A stretch of 64,000 nucleotides of DNA from Effrenium voratum (GCA_963377175.1 CAUJNA010002135.1:432980-496979), one strand, 5' to 3'. Shown: positions 29,480 through 38,882, numbered from the stretch's first letter. Numbers and translations: made by a program. The notes: generated from the letters alone by a model not told the origin.

Positions 29480-30280
29480 CGCAGGTCCCTAAACCCGCCT
29501 TTGGAGGGTCCTTCCAGATGCTTAGGTCAAAAAAAATCACGGCACCCGCTGAAGTTTCTACTCTGCCAGGGTTGTGCCATGTTCTGGTCAGAACCGTTTT
29601 GACACTCTGTTTTCCTTCAAAACACAGGGGCAAACATTCCACTGATACCCTGTGATGGACATCATTTACGCAGGGAACTGTGTCCAACCATTTTTCACGC
29701 TTAATTCAACTTTATTGCCACGTTTTCCCGAGGGTGCAACTTGATTTTCTGAAACAAACGGGTACCGGTCAAACCGGATCCATGGTCACTTCCTTGGTTT
29801 GATGACCTTTTTCCCACCCCAGTCACTCCACTCCTGGCCATAGGATTCGCTGCAGTGGTTGTCTCCTGCGTGGCTTGTCTTTTCGGAGTTGGTACCTCAC
29901 TAGGAAACCCACCCTTTTTTGGGGTGGGGGCAAAAAAAAAGACTCCGATGTTTCCCTGTTAACGTTAAGGGAACATGCTTCCAACTGGTACTTACATGTT
30001 TCCATATCTTGCGCACATGAAAGCACCCATTCCTGTGGCAGGGCATGTGTATCGCATTCCGGGCAAATGGCACATGCAAACAAGCGTAATCTGGTTTTCT
30101 CTCAAAATTGAATCAGAATGGGGTTGTAATCTCAGGGTGTAATACACAAATCTGAGCTGCTGAACTGTGTTCTTGCGGGCGAAATCCTGCATCATGTCCA
30201 TCCCCCCAGTTTGGCAGTAGCCTTCCCTTTTTGGTGGCTTTCCCTTAAAAATGGTTATCCCCAAAAAGGGCTCCCTTTTT
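29480..30280. other. Stretch without supported genes; L-like remnant at its end
   Basis: Short frames only. Near 30222-30300, TTTTTGGTGGCTTTCCCTTA and CAGGGTCGCTGAAC resemble the right half of family L. Confidence 0.35.
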
Positions 30281-30287
30281 CTACCAG

Positions 30288-30662
30288 GGTCGCTGAACAG
30301 CTGGGAGATCCAGCTAGGCCCCCCAGTAGTGCTTGTTTTCCCTTTTTTCGGGGGAGGGTGTGGCCCCAAAATAGACGACAGAAAAAAGTTGGTACCCTCA
30401 TTCTATCCTCTCTACTGGAGGACCTAGCCAGTATTGCCCCCCTTGGGCACTGGTTGGATTTTCGCCAACTTCCGATCAGGTGGCTGACATCACTCAACCC
30501 ACGAAGCAGGGGGGCCAAGGGGCAACACCGTGTTCTCGGCGCTCCGCATGGGCTGAGCCCAGATTAAGGCCTCCACCTTTACTAGGTCCCCTACTAGAAT
30601 TACAGAAAAACGGGTACCCTTATTCTAACCTGTCTAATGGTCTAGGGGGTGATTCCCCATAA
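30288..30662 (+). CDS. Exon chain through A9 and A10, tentative
   Basis: Short segment before A9 (SLNSWEIQ), exon 30432-30581 (YCPPWALVGFSPTSDQVADI, then TQPTKQGGQGATPC) and a tail after A10 (GGDSP, stop at about 30660). Removing A9 with one CCAG copy gives this open frame, but the other two frames are also partly open, and A9 could use a GC donor (CTAG then GCCCCC). Chain assignment is weak; the close spacing of two family A copies is certain. Confidence 0.3.
30314..30427 (+). mobile_element. Family A element A9
   Basis: CTAGGCCCCCCAGTAG and CTACTGGAGGACCTAG; exact TSD CCAG. Confidence 0.93.
30582..30645 (+). mobile_element. Family A element A10, 64-bp deletion derivative
   Basis: CTAGGTCCCCTACTAG, central GGGTACCCTTATTCTAACC, right end TCTAATGGTCTAG. 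Confidence 0.85.
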
Positions 30663-30732
30663 TCAACCATCGTTCTTATTTTAAAAAAAGCAAGCGGCCT
30701 TTTTCTCTTTTTTTTTAACCTCGTTTTTTGTG

Positions 30733-30871
30733 GCTTCCAGTTGCTTAAGAATGTGTTTTTGATTGCCCCCTGTTGGTCTCAAATAAAGGGAATCGATGTC
30801 ACTTCTGGAAGTTTGTGAATATTGTGTTTTTCATTTTCTTTATTTTTTCTGGGGACTTATTCGCAAAATAG
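30733..30871 (+). mobile_element. Family C element C3, diverged
   Basis: CTTCCAGTTGCTTAAG, core GCCCCCTGTTGGTCTCAAA and AAGGGAATCGATGTCACTTC. Confidence 0.7.
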
Positions 30872-30996
30872 TTTATGACTGCCCGCGCCTTCGGTGAACA
30901 TCATCTTGGCGGTTCCCAGCTGTCCCCCTAGGGTTTTGGCTTGCTTTGGTTGGTTTTCTTGCAAGGCGTCCATTTCACCCACCGTTCAGTACTGCA

Positions 30997-31229
30997 GCAG
31001 GGCTGAAGGATTGGGGGCGGTGAACTCCAAGTTCCCCGAGCCAAGATATTTCGATGAGAGCCCCGCTAGCCCGCGCTTGAGTCATGAGGCGTCCGGGTCA
31101 TCCTTCGGCCTTACTTATCCGGGGACGGATTCCTTTTGGAGTGAAGCCCGCACGCAGGTTTGCAACCACTGCAAGTTGTGTTGTTGGCGATCGCCGGCGA
31201 CAGCTCGCTCAGTGAGCCCACACTTATAG
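30997..31229 (+). CDS. Codon-biased exon, unknown; frame ambiguity at its 3' end
   Basis: Acceptor GTACTGCAG, then GAVNSKFPEPRYFDESPASP and SGSSFGLTYPGTDSFWSEAR with G/C-ending codons. At 31157 the sequence CGCACGCAG meets GTTTGC, a plausible donor. Read on, the frame gives a Cys-rich tail (CNHCKLCCW) and stops at 31229. A second frame opening at about 31160 is equally biased (next entry). A true junction or a one-base shift could link them. Confidence 0.45.
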
Positions 31230-31328
31230 TCGCGTTCGGGCCCGGAGCCGTGCACGACAACCGATTGAGGGAGGTTTTCCACGACCTCCAGAACCGCCAA
31301 CGGCCGCAAGGCTTGCGGGCCTCATAGC
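31170..31328 (+). CDS. Codon-biased terminal exon, unknown
   Basis: Frame reading VVLLAIAGDSSLSEPTLIVA, then FGPGAVHDNRLREVFHDLQN, with strongly G/C-ending codons and a TAG stop at 31326. Convincing composition and a natural-looking C-terminus. Its start overlaps the preceding exon in another phase. No family recognised. Confidence 0.45.
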
Positions 31329-31336
31329 ATTCATGC

Positions 31337-31693
31337 ATGTCGAATTGCCCTTTGGGTGACCCATGTGAGTACTTCAATATCCCTTTCAGGTGGAAAGGGT
31401 CCTGCTTGGTAAATGATTATTGTTGGCCCCTCAAAAGGCAAACGGACCCGTACAAGGACATGAGCTACGCCCAAAACCGGTTCCTGGCAAATTTGGTAAT
31501 TTGCTGTACTTCTCGCGTTCAGAACGATAGTGAGCCCCATCAAAACCTTTATATCCATGTTGGTAGAACCCAAAGTCGGTGGGTTTCGTGCGCTTCTCAA
31601 ATGCTTAATGATCCCATGAACCAGGGCGTACCAGGGCTTCCTCTTGCACCAATCAGCCTTCTGTTGAGGTTTTTCAAAATACTTTTCTATTAA
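31337..31693 (+). CDS. Possible coding frame, unknown
   Basis: A 118-codon frame including RQTDPYKDMSYAQNRFLANL and HQNLYIHVGRTQSRWVSCAS. Several Cys residues. Codon bias is modest; a minus-strand frame overlaps. Confidence 0.28.
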   Translation: MSNCPLGDPCEYFNIPFRWKGSCLVNDYCWPLKRQTDPYKDMSYAQNRFLANLVICCTSRVQNDSEPHQNLYIHVGRTQSRWVSCASQMLNDPMNQGVPGLPLAPISLLLRFFKILFY

Positions 31694-31772
31694 TCAAGCC
31701 ATCATTGCCTAGTGAACCTAGTTTGTGTTTGATACGGCATATACAGTCCTTTGAGTTCAAGTAGCGGATACT

Positions 31773-32090
31773 ATGCCCAAAATTTGCGGTTGTCCAAGAA
31801 GTTTCCATTTGAATCTTAAGGTGAAAAGCGGTTCCCTCAAAAACCGTGATCAGTTTCCTTTTCTTTGGGGGGATCAACTACCAAAAGCATGGTGCCCATA
31901 TCAGGCGACCCTGAACCAGCTCGTTGAGTTCCAGCTTGCGCCAAAGGACAAGCATGTGTGTGTTGTCCGCATCCGGAAAACCTCATTCAACGGATTACCC
32001 AAATACGGCTTTGAACCAGGGTCACAACCTCCAGCTTTGAGTAGCCCTAAGGGTCTTGGTTGTGTACACTGGAATCCACCAAGCCAAGCA
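31773..32090 (+). CDS. Possible exon, unknown
   Basis: Frame with a convincing middle: TLNQLVEFQLAPKDKHVCVV, then RIRKTSFNGLPKYGFEPGSQ. It runs into the AAAC repeat at 32090, so the true 3' end must lie before that. Confidence 0.4.
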
Positions 32091-32200
32091 AAACAAAAAC
32101 AAACAAGTATATAAACAAACAAGAAAGAACAAACAAACGAACGAACAAACAAACAAACAAACAAGCAACAAGTACATGTACCAAACAAACTAGCCAAACA
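32090..32200. repeat. (AAAC)n-rich tract
   Basis: Interrupted CAAACAAA repeats; on the minus strand (GTTT)n, like 11787-11828. Confidence 0.92.
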
Positions 32201-32367
32201 GCCAACCAAGCAAAATGTCCAAAGAAACAAACCAACGAAACTAACACACCTACTAAACTAACCAAACAAACTAGCCAAACCAAGCAACCAAACAAAGCAA
32301 CCCAAAAAAACTCGCCAAAGAGACCAACCAAAGCAAGGAAGCGAAGGAACTCGCCAAATCAACACTT

Positions 32368-32488
32368 TGGTGCATTTTGCCAAGGGATGTTAGGACTGTA
32401 AAACTGTTTGCCAACATTAGTGGGTTTTCCGTATTAAACCACTAAAAGTTGGTTAAACTTTTGGCAGGGGAGCAGAAAGCAACCGAGT
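32368..32488 (+). mobile_element. Family F element F4
   Basis: TTTGGTGCATTTTGCCAAGG to GGGGAGCAGAAAGCAACCGA. Confidence 0.85.
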
Positions 32489-32602
32489 GTTGACCCCGGA
32501 TTCAGAAACACCCCAGGCTCCGTGTCTCCTATCAGGTTCCATTTGAGTACCTTTTTTTGAGCCGCTCCCAAATCAACAAGCCAAGCCACACCGAGGTTCC
32601 AG

Positions 32603-32711
32603 GAGGAGTTTGAGGGCGGCAAGTGGCGGCTCTTGGCTTTGGACCTCTCCGCGGGAGATCAGCGCTTCAAGGCGCCGAGCCGGTTTTGCCGAGATGGCCT
32701 TGGTTTTGCAG
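32603..32711 (+). CDS. Exon with GT-AG borders, unknown
   Basis: Acceptor CGAGGTTCCAG, then EEFEGGKWRLLALDLSAGDQ and RFKAPSRFCRDGLGFA, ending TTTGCAG before GTTTCC. Codons end mainly in G/C. It lies between F4 and E5. Not recognised. Confidence 0.5.
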
Positions 32712-32724
32712 GTTTCCTTCATTT

Positions 32725-32815
32725 GGCCGTGGGTCAACACCGTTTTGGGATCCCATTTTGGGGTAGGTGAATTCACCACCCATTTTAGAACCTATTTTAG
32801 TGGGGATTGGTACTG
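32725..32815 (+). mobile_element. Family E element E5, right end missing
   Basis: GGCCGTGGGTCAACACCGTT, CACCACCCATTTTAGAACC; truncated before the right TIR, next to C4. Confidence 0.8.
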
Positions 32816-32825
32816 ATTTAGAGTC

Positions 32826-32929
32826 CTTCCATTTGCTTGACATGAAATCTTTTGTTTGCCCATTTTGGTTTTAAAGAAAATCGATTCACTACCGGACATT
32901 TTTGTCCACGGGGCTTAACCAAATGGAAG
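32826..32929 (+). mobile_element. Family C element C4
   Basis: CTTCCATTTGCTTGAC and GGCTTAACCAAATGGAAG; no clear TSD. Confidence 0.85.
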
Positions 32930-33012
32930 AGATTGCTTTTTTTTTTTTTCTGGGCCAATACACCAAAAGAGCGGGGGGGGGGGGTTTGAGCCACTTCCCT
33001 TTGAACCTCCAG

Positions 33013-33121
33013 CGGCGATCTTTGAACTCCTGGCTCTTGAGGCGAAATGGGAAACCAATTGGAAGGAAGCTGAGCAACCAGGAAACTCTCCGGGTTCGCC
33101 GCTTCGGCCCGCAAACAGCAG
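33013..33121 (+). CDS. Exon, unknown
   Basis: Acceptor GAACCTCCAG, then a frame reading AIFELLALEAKWETNWKEAE and PGNSPGSPLRPANS. A second frame is open. Third positions favour the first. An acidic helix followed by a Pro/Ser tail. Confidence 0.4.
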
Positions 33122-33125
33122 GGGA

Positions 33126-33557
33126 TTGATTTGTATTTTAAAGGAGAATCTCCTTGATTTCTTAAGGAGAATCTCCTTGACTTGTTGTTTTAGGGCAAGT
33201 CCTTTGGTTGCTCTTTTCAGCCTTGCTTTTTGCTTGGTACTCTTTCCAGGTTTGAAGGGACATCACCAGGGTTCAGCCACCATTTTGGGGTACCCAGCTT
33301 GGCGAAATATTATGCAACAGAACCAAAAAGCATGGCTTTTGGCGTGCCCCAGAGTTGGTCCAGATTTTAGTAGGTCGTTTTGTTATGGCAAGGCTGTGTT
33401 TTTAATGACTAGATTGGCGGAAAGTTCATGGTTTTCCTATATTTCCCATGAAGGGGTGGTTTTACGCATCACCTTTTTGGGCTGGGGCAAAGTTTCTCAG
33501 GGTAAGCATAGGGAGCCCCGTGTGACCGGTTTGGTCCTGTTGATCCCGTTTTGTTGA
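33126..33557 (+). CDS. Possible coding frame, unknown
   Basis: A 143-codon open frame with a hydrophobic N-terminal part (FRASPLVALFSLAFCLVLF) and RLAESSWFSYISHEGVVLRI. The start overlaps two AAGGAGAATCTCCTT palindromes. Codon bias is weak; it may be non-coding. Confidence 0.25.
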   Translation: MICILKENLLDFLRRISLTCCFRASPLVALFSLAFCLVLFPGLKGHHQGSATILGYPAWRNIMQQNQKAWLLACPRVGPDFSRSFCYGKAVFLMTRLAESSWFSYISHEGVVLRITFLGWGKVSQGKHREPRVTGLVLLIPFC

Positions 33558-33559
33558 CA

Positions 33560-34470
33560 TCATCTTTTCAAGCAGCATGTGTCTGTAGGAAACCTCATGG
33601 CTACGCTGAAAAGGGGGATAATATCATATATGTATATATACACATGTACAACACATGTACATTTGTTTTAGCCATGGTCACAAGACCCCTTTATTTGGGG
33701 TTGATCGGGATGTTCATGAAGCCCTTCATAGGAGTTTTGACAATATACTCTCTCTTTTTTTGTCGGCATGGTCATCAAGAAAGGAGGGAATGACCGTAGC
33801 CTATGAAGCATCCCGTGGTTTCCTTTGAGGTTTTTTTTGTTTCAATCAGTTTGCCAACAAAACCTTCCTCTCACTGCCTGAGTTCATGAACTTTTTTTTT
33901 CTTACTTTTTTTTCTTTTTTCGGAAGACCATTTTAGTGGTAAATGTAAAGTTTTTTGTTTTTTTTTGGGCCATCCACTCAGCAAGTGAGTTCTTGATTCC
34001 GTACTTGCGTGTGCCAAGTAAGTTGTGTTGACCCCAGTGAAAAAAAACGTGTGGCTGGCCAGCGAAGTCCCAAGATGCATTCAGAGGGACGGTCCAAAGC
34101 CTTTAGAGGTGCTTATTACCACAGCTTAGACGTGGCGCTGAAAAAGGGGTCCCTTTAAGGATAGCCGGGCCGCCCTGTACCATCTGATTCAGAGGCTTTG
34201 TTTGGTGTTCAGCAGATGTATCTTTTGAATACCTGTTTCACAGAAAGGGGGGTGGACAAAAAGAAAGACCCACCCACCCATACTGACCGAACCTCGGTAA
34301 AAAAAGAGAGAAAAACTGGTTGATTTAGATCGGGGTCAACATTAAGTACTGTAGTGGGGGGAACTGGGGCTAGTCACCTTACAACCATGGTTATAACCTA
34401 CCTACTAAGTGGTGTTCAACCAACTTAGTAAGATTGAGCCCGGATTCAGAAACACCCTAGACTAAGGGTG
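33560..34470. other. Stretch without supported genes
   Basis: TA-rich patch (33628-33660), T-rich tracts (33890-33965) and an O-like remnant ACCATGGTTATAACCTACC at 34385-34403. Confidence 0.4.
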
Positions 34471-34473
34471 GAA

Positions 34474-34605
34474 GTACATACCCCTTGTTCATACCCCTTG
34501 GCTCCCTTATAAAGGTGGTATATACCCCTTTTGGGGAGAGGGGTATGAACATCAGCAAGCCGTTTGGGTTCATTTACCCAAGGGGTATGTCAAAGGGGTA
34601 TGTAC
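34474..34605. mobile_element. Family S element with compound TIRs
   Basis: 28-bp ends, each with two copies of a decamer: GTACATACCCCTTGTTCATA at the left and GGGGTATGTCAAAGGGGTAT with TGTAC at the right. A second inner pair sits inside. Confidence 0.85.
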
Positions 34606-34740
34606 AAGCACTGGATAGGCTCCGTGTCTATCAGGCGATCGAGTTCGACTCGGTGAAGTCCTTGGGTGTGCATTTGCCGCCCGTTGGCCCAAATTTTGAC
34701 TTGATCGAGACATTTTTCCGCCGGTTTTGTGGGGGGTCTC
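34606..34740 (+). CDS. Exon after element S, unknown
   Basis: Begins at the base after S: ALDRLRVYQAIEFDSVKSLG, then VHLPPVGPNFDLIETFFRRF, with G/C-ending codons. Looks like a structured domain. The 3' border is near 34740, where T-rich sequence begins. No family recognised. Confidence 0.5.
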
Positions 34741-34886
34741 CAAACCAAAACTGTTTTTTTCCCTTTTCTTCGTGTAGGGCACCTGGACCCATGGCAGACA
34801 TAGAGAGCAACAAAGAAAAAACAACGTGTAATTTGAGGGGCCAAGTACACTGACTATATGATATGCGCCAATCTTCGTGTTTTCAG

Positions 34887-34949
34887 TTCTGGAATTAGCC
34901 GGAGAATTCAGAATCCAAAGAGCCAAGCGCGCATCTCTCATTGCCCAAG
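34887..34949 (+). CDS. 63-nt exon with GT-AG borders
   Basis: Acceptor TCGTGTTTTCAG, donor CCCAAG followed by GTAATG. Encodes LELAGEFRIQRAKRASLIAQ. A textbook pair of junctions in this window. Probably the same gene as 34606-34740. Confidence 0.5.
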
Positions 34950-34952
34950 GTA

Positions 34953-35183
34953 ATGAACCCAGACCAGCGGGCTTGCTTCAGGCTGCTTCCTCCGAGGGGT
35001 TTCCCTGTAAAACCAACTGCTCAAACGACTTACTGGTTCGTAGGGAATGAAAACATGCTCTCTAGACCCATGCCCTATGGGTTTCCTTCAAGGGAACTTC
35101 CGATTCATTCCCGAACTCTGGGTCATTCCCTGAGCACCAGCAAAAGAGTGGCCAGCTTTTCCATAGACATTCAGCGGGTCTGA
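34953..35183 (+). CDS. Possible coding frame, unknown
   Basis: Frame including NPDQRACFRLLPPRGFPVKP and TLGHSLSTSKRVASFSIDIQ, ending TGA at 35181. Moderate codon bias. It overlaps the intron implied by the donor at 34950, so either this frame or that donor is wrong. Confidence 0.25.
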   Translation: MNPDQRACFRLLPPRGFPVKPTAQTTYWFVGNENMLSRPMPYGFPSRELPIHSRTLGHSLSTSKRVASFSIDIQRV

Positions 35184-35539
35184 CTGGGTGAAGCTCCAAA
35201 TCGGTTGCTCGTTGTGTCTGTTTTGTGGCCACCGATGTTGTCTTTTTTCTGTATCCAGTGTTCAGAAACCGAAGGTCAAGACCCGAAGTTGTAGGAACCG
35301 AACCATGCCAACCTCCCTATTCGAGACTGGAAGCAAGTGAATGTCTTAGTTGGAGGCAGCCAAGGGGATAGGGCGGAGGTCGGATCCTATGAACAGATCG
35401 CCCCCGGCCCGAACCCTCACTTCTTCTTGTGATTGGTGGAACCACCAATCACAGGGAGCCTGAATATGGGTGGCTCCTTTAAACAACAAAAAGAACAAAA
35501 AGTCAACCCGGGGCCCAATTCTTGGGGGCCAACAGCCCA

Positions 35540-35935
35540 AGACCCAGCCCCCAGGCCGGGCACCAAGCTGCTGCTCTACTCCACCAGCAAAGAGCCTTTG
35601 CGCCGGAGCCTTGCTTCCATTTGCTTAAGCCCCCTGAAAAAAATATGTTCATTCCAGTAGTCATAGATTCCCCTTTACAACCAGGGAAAGATAAGAAAAC
35701 AAATACTGAAGCAAATGGGATCCTGGAGTCCAAGGAGCTGCGAAGAGTTGGTTCCCACGTCAGTGATCTTCCTGCTGTTAAAAGGGAGGCCAAAGGGAAT
35801 TGTGAAAAGAGTCGGAGTCGGAGAGGCGGAGCCCCCCAACAAAGAAGCAAACAGTTATCTACTCAAGAGAAGAACCTGCTGATTAGTATGCTTGAACCAA
35901 TTGTTGTGCCTAGAAGTGCCTCTTTCGCCGAATAG
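35540..35935 (+). CDS. Exons on both sides of element C5, unknown
   Basis: Before C5: PGTKLLLYSTSKEPLRRSL, or, in another frame, a Gln/Ala-rich stretch. After C5: ESKELRRVGSHVSDLPAVKR, then STQEKNLLISMLEPIVVPRS, to a TAG at 35933. The second exon is convincing as a 70-codon C-terminus. Which upstream frame joins it is unsettled because all three are open. Confidence 0.42.
   Translation, partial: RPSPQAGHQAAALLHQQRAFAPEPCFHLLKPPEKNMFIPVVIDSPLQPGKDKKTNTEANGILESKELRRVGSHVSDLPAVKREAKGNCEKSRSRRGGAPQQRSKQLSTQEKNLLISMLEPIVVPRSASFAE
35614..35720 (-). mobile_element. Family C element C5, reverse orientation
   Basis: CTTCCATTTGCTTAAGCCCC, CAGTAGTCATAGATTCCCCT, GAAGCAAATGGGA; near-TSD CTTG/CCTG. Confidence 0.85.
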
Positions 35936-36204
35936 AGACCTTGTCAACTGAGTTGTGGGTTTCAGATGTTTTTGTTTTTTCCCTCAAATTTTCGTGACCA
36001 AACAAAATTTGGCTTCTTTTCACCCATCGGGTGACCTGTCTCAAGCCAAGATCAACTACCCCTCCCACCAGAGGGACATCACCGGGTCCCTTTGAGAAGA
36101 AATCCTCCGGCCCAGTCAGGCAAGTCCAGTGCAGCATGTTCCTAGTTTCTTGGTGGCGAAGCCAGCCATCCGGTTCCTTAGCCTGTGGGCGTTTTTGCTT
36201 TTTA

Positions 36205-36265
36205 GTGGTAGCTTCCATTTAACCCCCTAAAAGTTCGTCACTAGCGGGGGATCAGGCATCGGGCA
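36205..36265 (+). mobile_element. Family F fragment
   Basis: CCCCCTAAAAGTTCGTCACT and AGCGGGGGATC, like the 63375 fragment. Confidence 0.55.
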
Positions 36266-36359
36266 GATTTTAGAATTTTAGAACCATCGGAGCCAGCCCT
36301 GTCAACTCCGAGACCTCTCCTTCAAAATTATGATCCATCAACAACTTTCCCTCGCCAGC

Positions 36360-36471
36360 CCTGAGTGTCTTCTGGGAACCTCGCCTGGCGAATTTGGCGG
36401 CGAGATGTCCATGTCCTTCTTCACCTCAAGAAATGGGTGCGCCGTTTGGGCGCTCAGAGCGTCAGGTATCC
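36360..36471 (+). CDS. Exon, frame uncertain
   Basis: GC-rich patch with three open frames; candidates read VFWEPRLANLAARCPCPSS or RDVHVLLHLKKWVRRLGAQS. It ends AGCGTCAG before GTATCC, a good donor. Confidence 0.35.
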
Positions 36472-36619
36472 CTCCCCCTTCAAAATGGGGGAGGTGGGTA
36501 ACCCCTGGAGATCTCTATATATGTATGATTCCGTTTCCTTTTTCATGGGAAGACTAGAGGAATGAAAAAAGAAGGACCTCCCACACAAACCCTTTCCCAG
36601 AAGGCAGGTTGCATCCTCA

Positions 36620-36686
36620 GGTGTTCAAAACGGGCACGTGCTCTTGGTCCCGAACGCGGTGGAGGCAAAGCACGACGGTTGAAGCC
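36620..36686 (+). CDS. Short terminal exon
   Basis: Acceptor GCATCCTCAG, then VQNGHVLLVPNAVEAKHDG and TGA, with almost only G/C third positions. A longer overlapping frame runs to 36762 but is less biased. Confidence 0.42.
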
Positions 36687-37499
36687 TCTGAGAGATGCAT
36701 CAAACCAACCCCAGCCCCAAAAGGACCAAACGACCCCCAGGTGCCATTTGGTTTTGCCCTAGCTTAACAGCTTTGAAGCACAGATTTCAACGATTGGAGC
36801 CTCCCCAATGTACGGTGTCTGTGTTTTTTTCAATCAGTCCCCAAAAAAAATGAAAAAAAACACATAAATAAAGGAGTGCATCTTTTCATTTTGCCTTCGC
36901 TTCAAAATCACCAAAAAGGGGTACGCTCGAGAAAGACACACGTTTGAAGTGTTTTCAGGGTAAGACTAAGTACTGCGATCCCACAGCAGTTTATAGGTGG
37001 TTTATTAACCACTATTCAATTCAAGCTTCATCCATCCCAACTGGCGCAGGAATTTGTCCATCCACAGTTGGAAGCAGAATCTGAACATGTTGTTTTGTTG
37101 TAACCCGGAGATGGCCCCAAGTAATCAGACCTTTCCAGGGGAGAATCTACATGGATTTGTAAATGGTACAGAGGGTGCACATAGGGAAAATACGAGCTCG
37201 CCCATGAGGGTCCTTTACTCAAGGTTCCCTCATTCTATGATACGGTCCTGATACGGAGGATGGGCAAATGTGGGCGTGTTTACCTCCGTATTTACAATTT
37301 CAACAAGGATCCTTTGGAAAGTGCGCTCGCTAAGGCTTTATGAAATCAAAGAGTCCCGTCATGCCAATGATTCGGAACAGACACACCATCCAGCCTTTGT
37401 TTCTGTCCATGGTTAATCTTTGGGCATATTTGGGTCTGTCTCTTTTGATGGTCCCGTGATTTTGTGGTTTTTAAACCAAGAGGAACACCACCAATTTGT

Positions 37500-37795
37500 A
37501 GGGATCTCCCGGATGAAAACCGACACACCCATCTTCTAATCTTCCATTTGCTTAAGAATATGTTTTTTTGTTTTTCCCCCTGTTGGTTTTAAAGGGAATC
37601 CATGACTACTGGACATATTTTTCAGTTTTTCCAGGCAGCTTAGGCAAATGGAAGCAATTTCCTTCGCGGCTCGAATTTCCGCCGATGGCAAGGAAGAAGT
37701 TTGCGCCACGCCGAAGCGAAAGTTTGATTCGGGCCAGGTCCTGGGGGGCTACGTTGACGGCCTCGTCGCGAATTGGAAGGCGCTCACTGGGAAAT
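37500..37795 (+). CDS. Two-exon frame split by element C6, unknown
   Basis: Exon 1 (about 37500-37540) reads DLPDENRHTHLL; exon 2 (37659-37795) reads ISFAARISADGKEEVCATPK and KFDSGQVLGGYVDGLVANWK. They join in phase when C6 and one TAAT/CAAT copy are removed. Exon 2 has strong G/C third positions. If C6 is instead upstream intron, an ATG overlaps its right end (AAATGGAAG). Confidence 0.5.
37541..37654 (+). mobile_element. Family C element C6
   Basis: CTTCCATTTGCTTAAG and CTTAGGCAAATGGAAG; near-TSD TAAT/CAAT. Confidence 0.9.
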
Positions 37796-37862
37796 GTTTC
37801 AGTTGGCTGTTTCATATTCTTAAGGATGTTTGTTCTTTGCGTGTCTTGGTTTTACAGGGAAT

Positions 37863-37884
37863 AATATATATATATATATATATA
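37863..37884. repeat. (TA)n microsatellite
   Basis: Eleven TA units. A C-like core (GTTGGTTGTGGATGCAATCC and ACTACTGGAC) follows at 37950-37985. Confidence 0.95.
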
Positions 37885-38328
37885 TGCTTGTATTTTTCCA
37901 GGAGGCTTAAACAAATCTAGGTTTTGGTAGTAATATAGTGTTTTTCTTCTGTTGGTTGTGGATGCAATCCATTTCACTACTGGACTTTTTCCAGGAGAGC
38001 TACGCAAATTGAAGGGCTTAATGGCTTGTTTGACAGCTTGTTGGCAGCCTTTAACTTGCGAATAAATGGCTTGCACAAGGTCTTGCATCATGTGTTTTTC
38101 TGGCTTGGGCAAAACTGCCTTAGTTTACACTTTAGACGGGATGATTTTTTTGTTCACTGGAAAAGGACATCAACGGGGTGTCGCGTTGCCTTTGCAAATC
38201 GTTTTGTTGGACTAGGTTGGTACATTTTCAGGTTTAGATTGTCTGCCCAGTTGTGAATGGGATACCCAATTCCAACCAGCGTACCCCACCCACAGGTGTC
38301 CTTTCAAGGTTGGTTTGGTGAGAACTAG

Positions 38329-38882
38329 ATGTTCTATGACCCCCCTGCGAAATGAATCACGGAAGGTTTGGGGCCTGTTTGAAAAGCCTTTAGTACGTGG
38401 AGAGGTGGGCGAAAAGGCAGGAAAAAGGATCCGCATGTACTAGGTCCCCCAGCAATTGGTGCCAGCTTTTACCGTTTCTTTTTTGGGGTTGGGAGGGTTC
38501 CCCTACTAAAATAGACAACGAAGAAGAAACCATGTACCAACTTATTCTAACCTCTCAAGTCTGGAGGACCTAGTGCATTGTTCAGCTTGCGTTGCTCGTG
38601 CAACAGACACTAATCGTTTTGAAGAAACCAAATTCCACGTTCTTGGTAATATTTCCGGGTACCTGGAGTCTCCATCACCCCTAGGAAAATGTAATTTTGG
38701 GTAAGGACCCCATGTTTAAAGGGTCAGAAGGAGACTCTAGGTACGCTCCCGATGCCGGTGGCCGTACCCTTTTCGGGCTCGCATTAAAGTTGGAAGGGAA
38801 CAGAAAGGCAACCCGCCCTCTTTGGAAGTGTCCTGCTAGACAAACTCGTGCTTTTCGTTCTAAATCGTTAGGACCATCATGA
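38329..38882 (+). CDS. Three-exon chain split by A11 and M3, unknown protein
   Basis: Exon 1 (38329-38435) includes MTPLRNESRKVWGLFEKPLV and GEVGEKAGKRIR. Exon 2 (38574-38655) reads HCSACVARATDTNRFEETK and FHVLGNIS. Exon 3 (38744-38882) reads APDAGGRTLFGLALKLEGNR and CPARQTRAFRSKSLGPS, then TGA. One phase runs through all three when A11 and M3 are each removed with one 4-bp flank (TGTA/TGCA and CGGG/CGCT). Total about 108 codons. Acceptor AACTAG precedes exon 1. Basic protein; no family recognised. Confidence 0.55.
38440..38573 (+). mobile_element. Family A element A11
   Basis: Both TIRs intact, slightly longer core; near-TSD TGTA/TGCA. Confidence 0.92.
38660..38743. mobile_element. Family M element M3
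   Basis: TACCTGGAGTCTCCATCACC and GGAGACTCTAGGTA; flanks CGGG/CGCT. Confidence 0.85.

Noticed and set aside
32090..32200. CRISPR-like array in the AAAC repeats
   Set aside because: Units are 4 bp and degenerate; no spacers of constant length.
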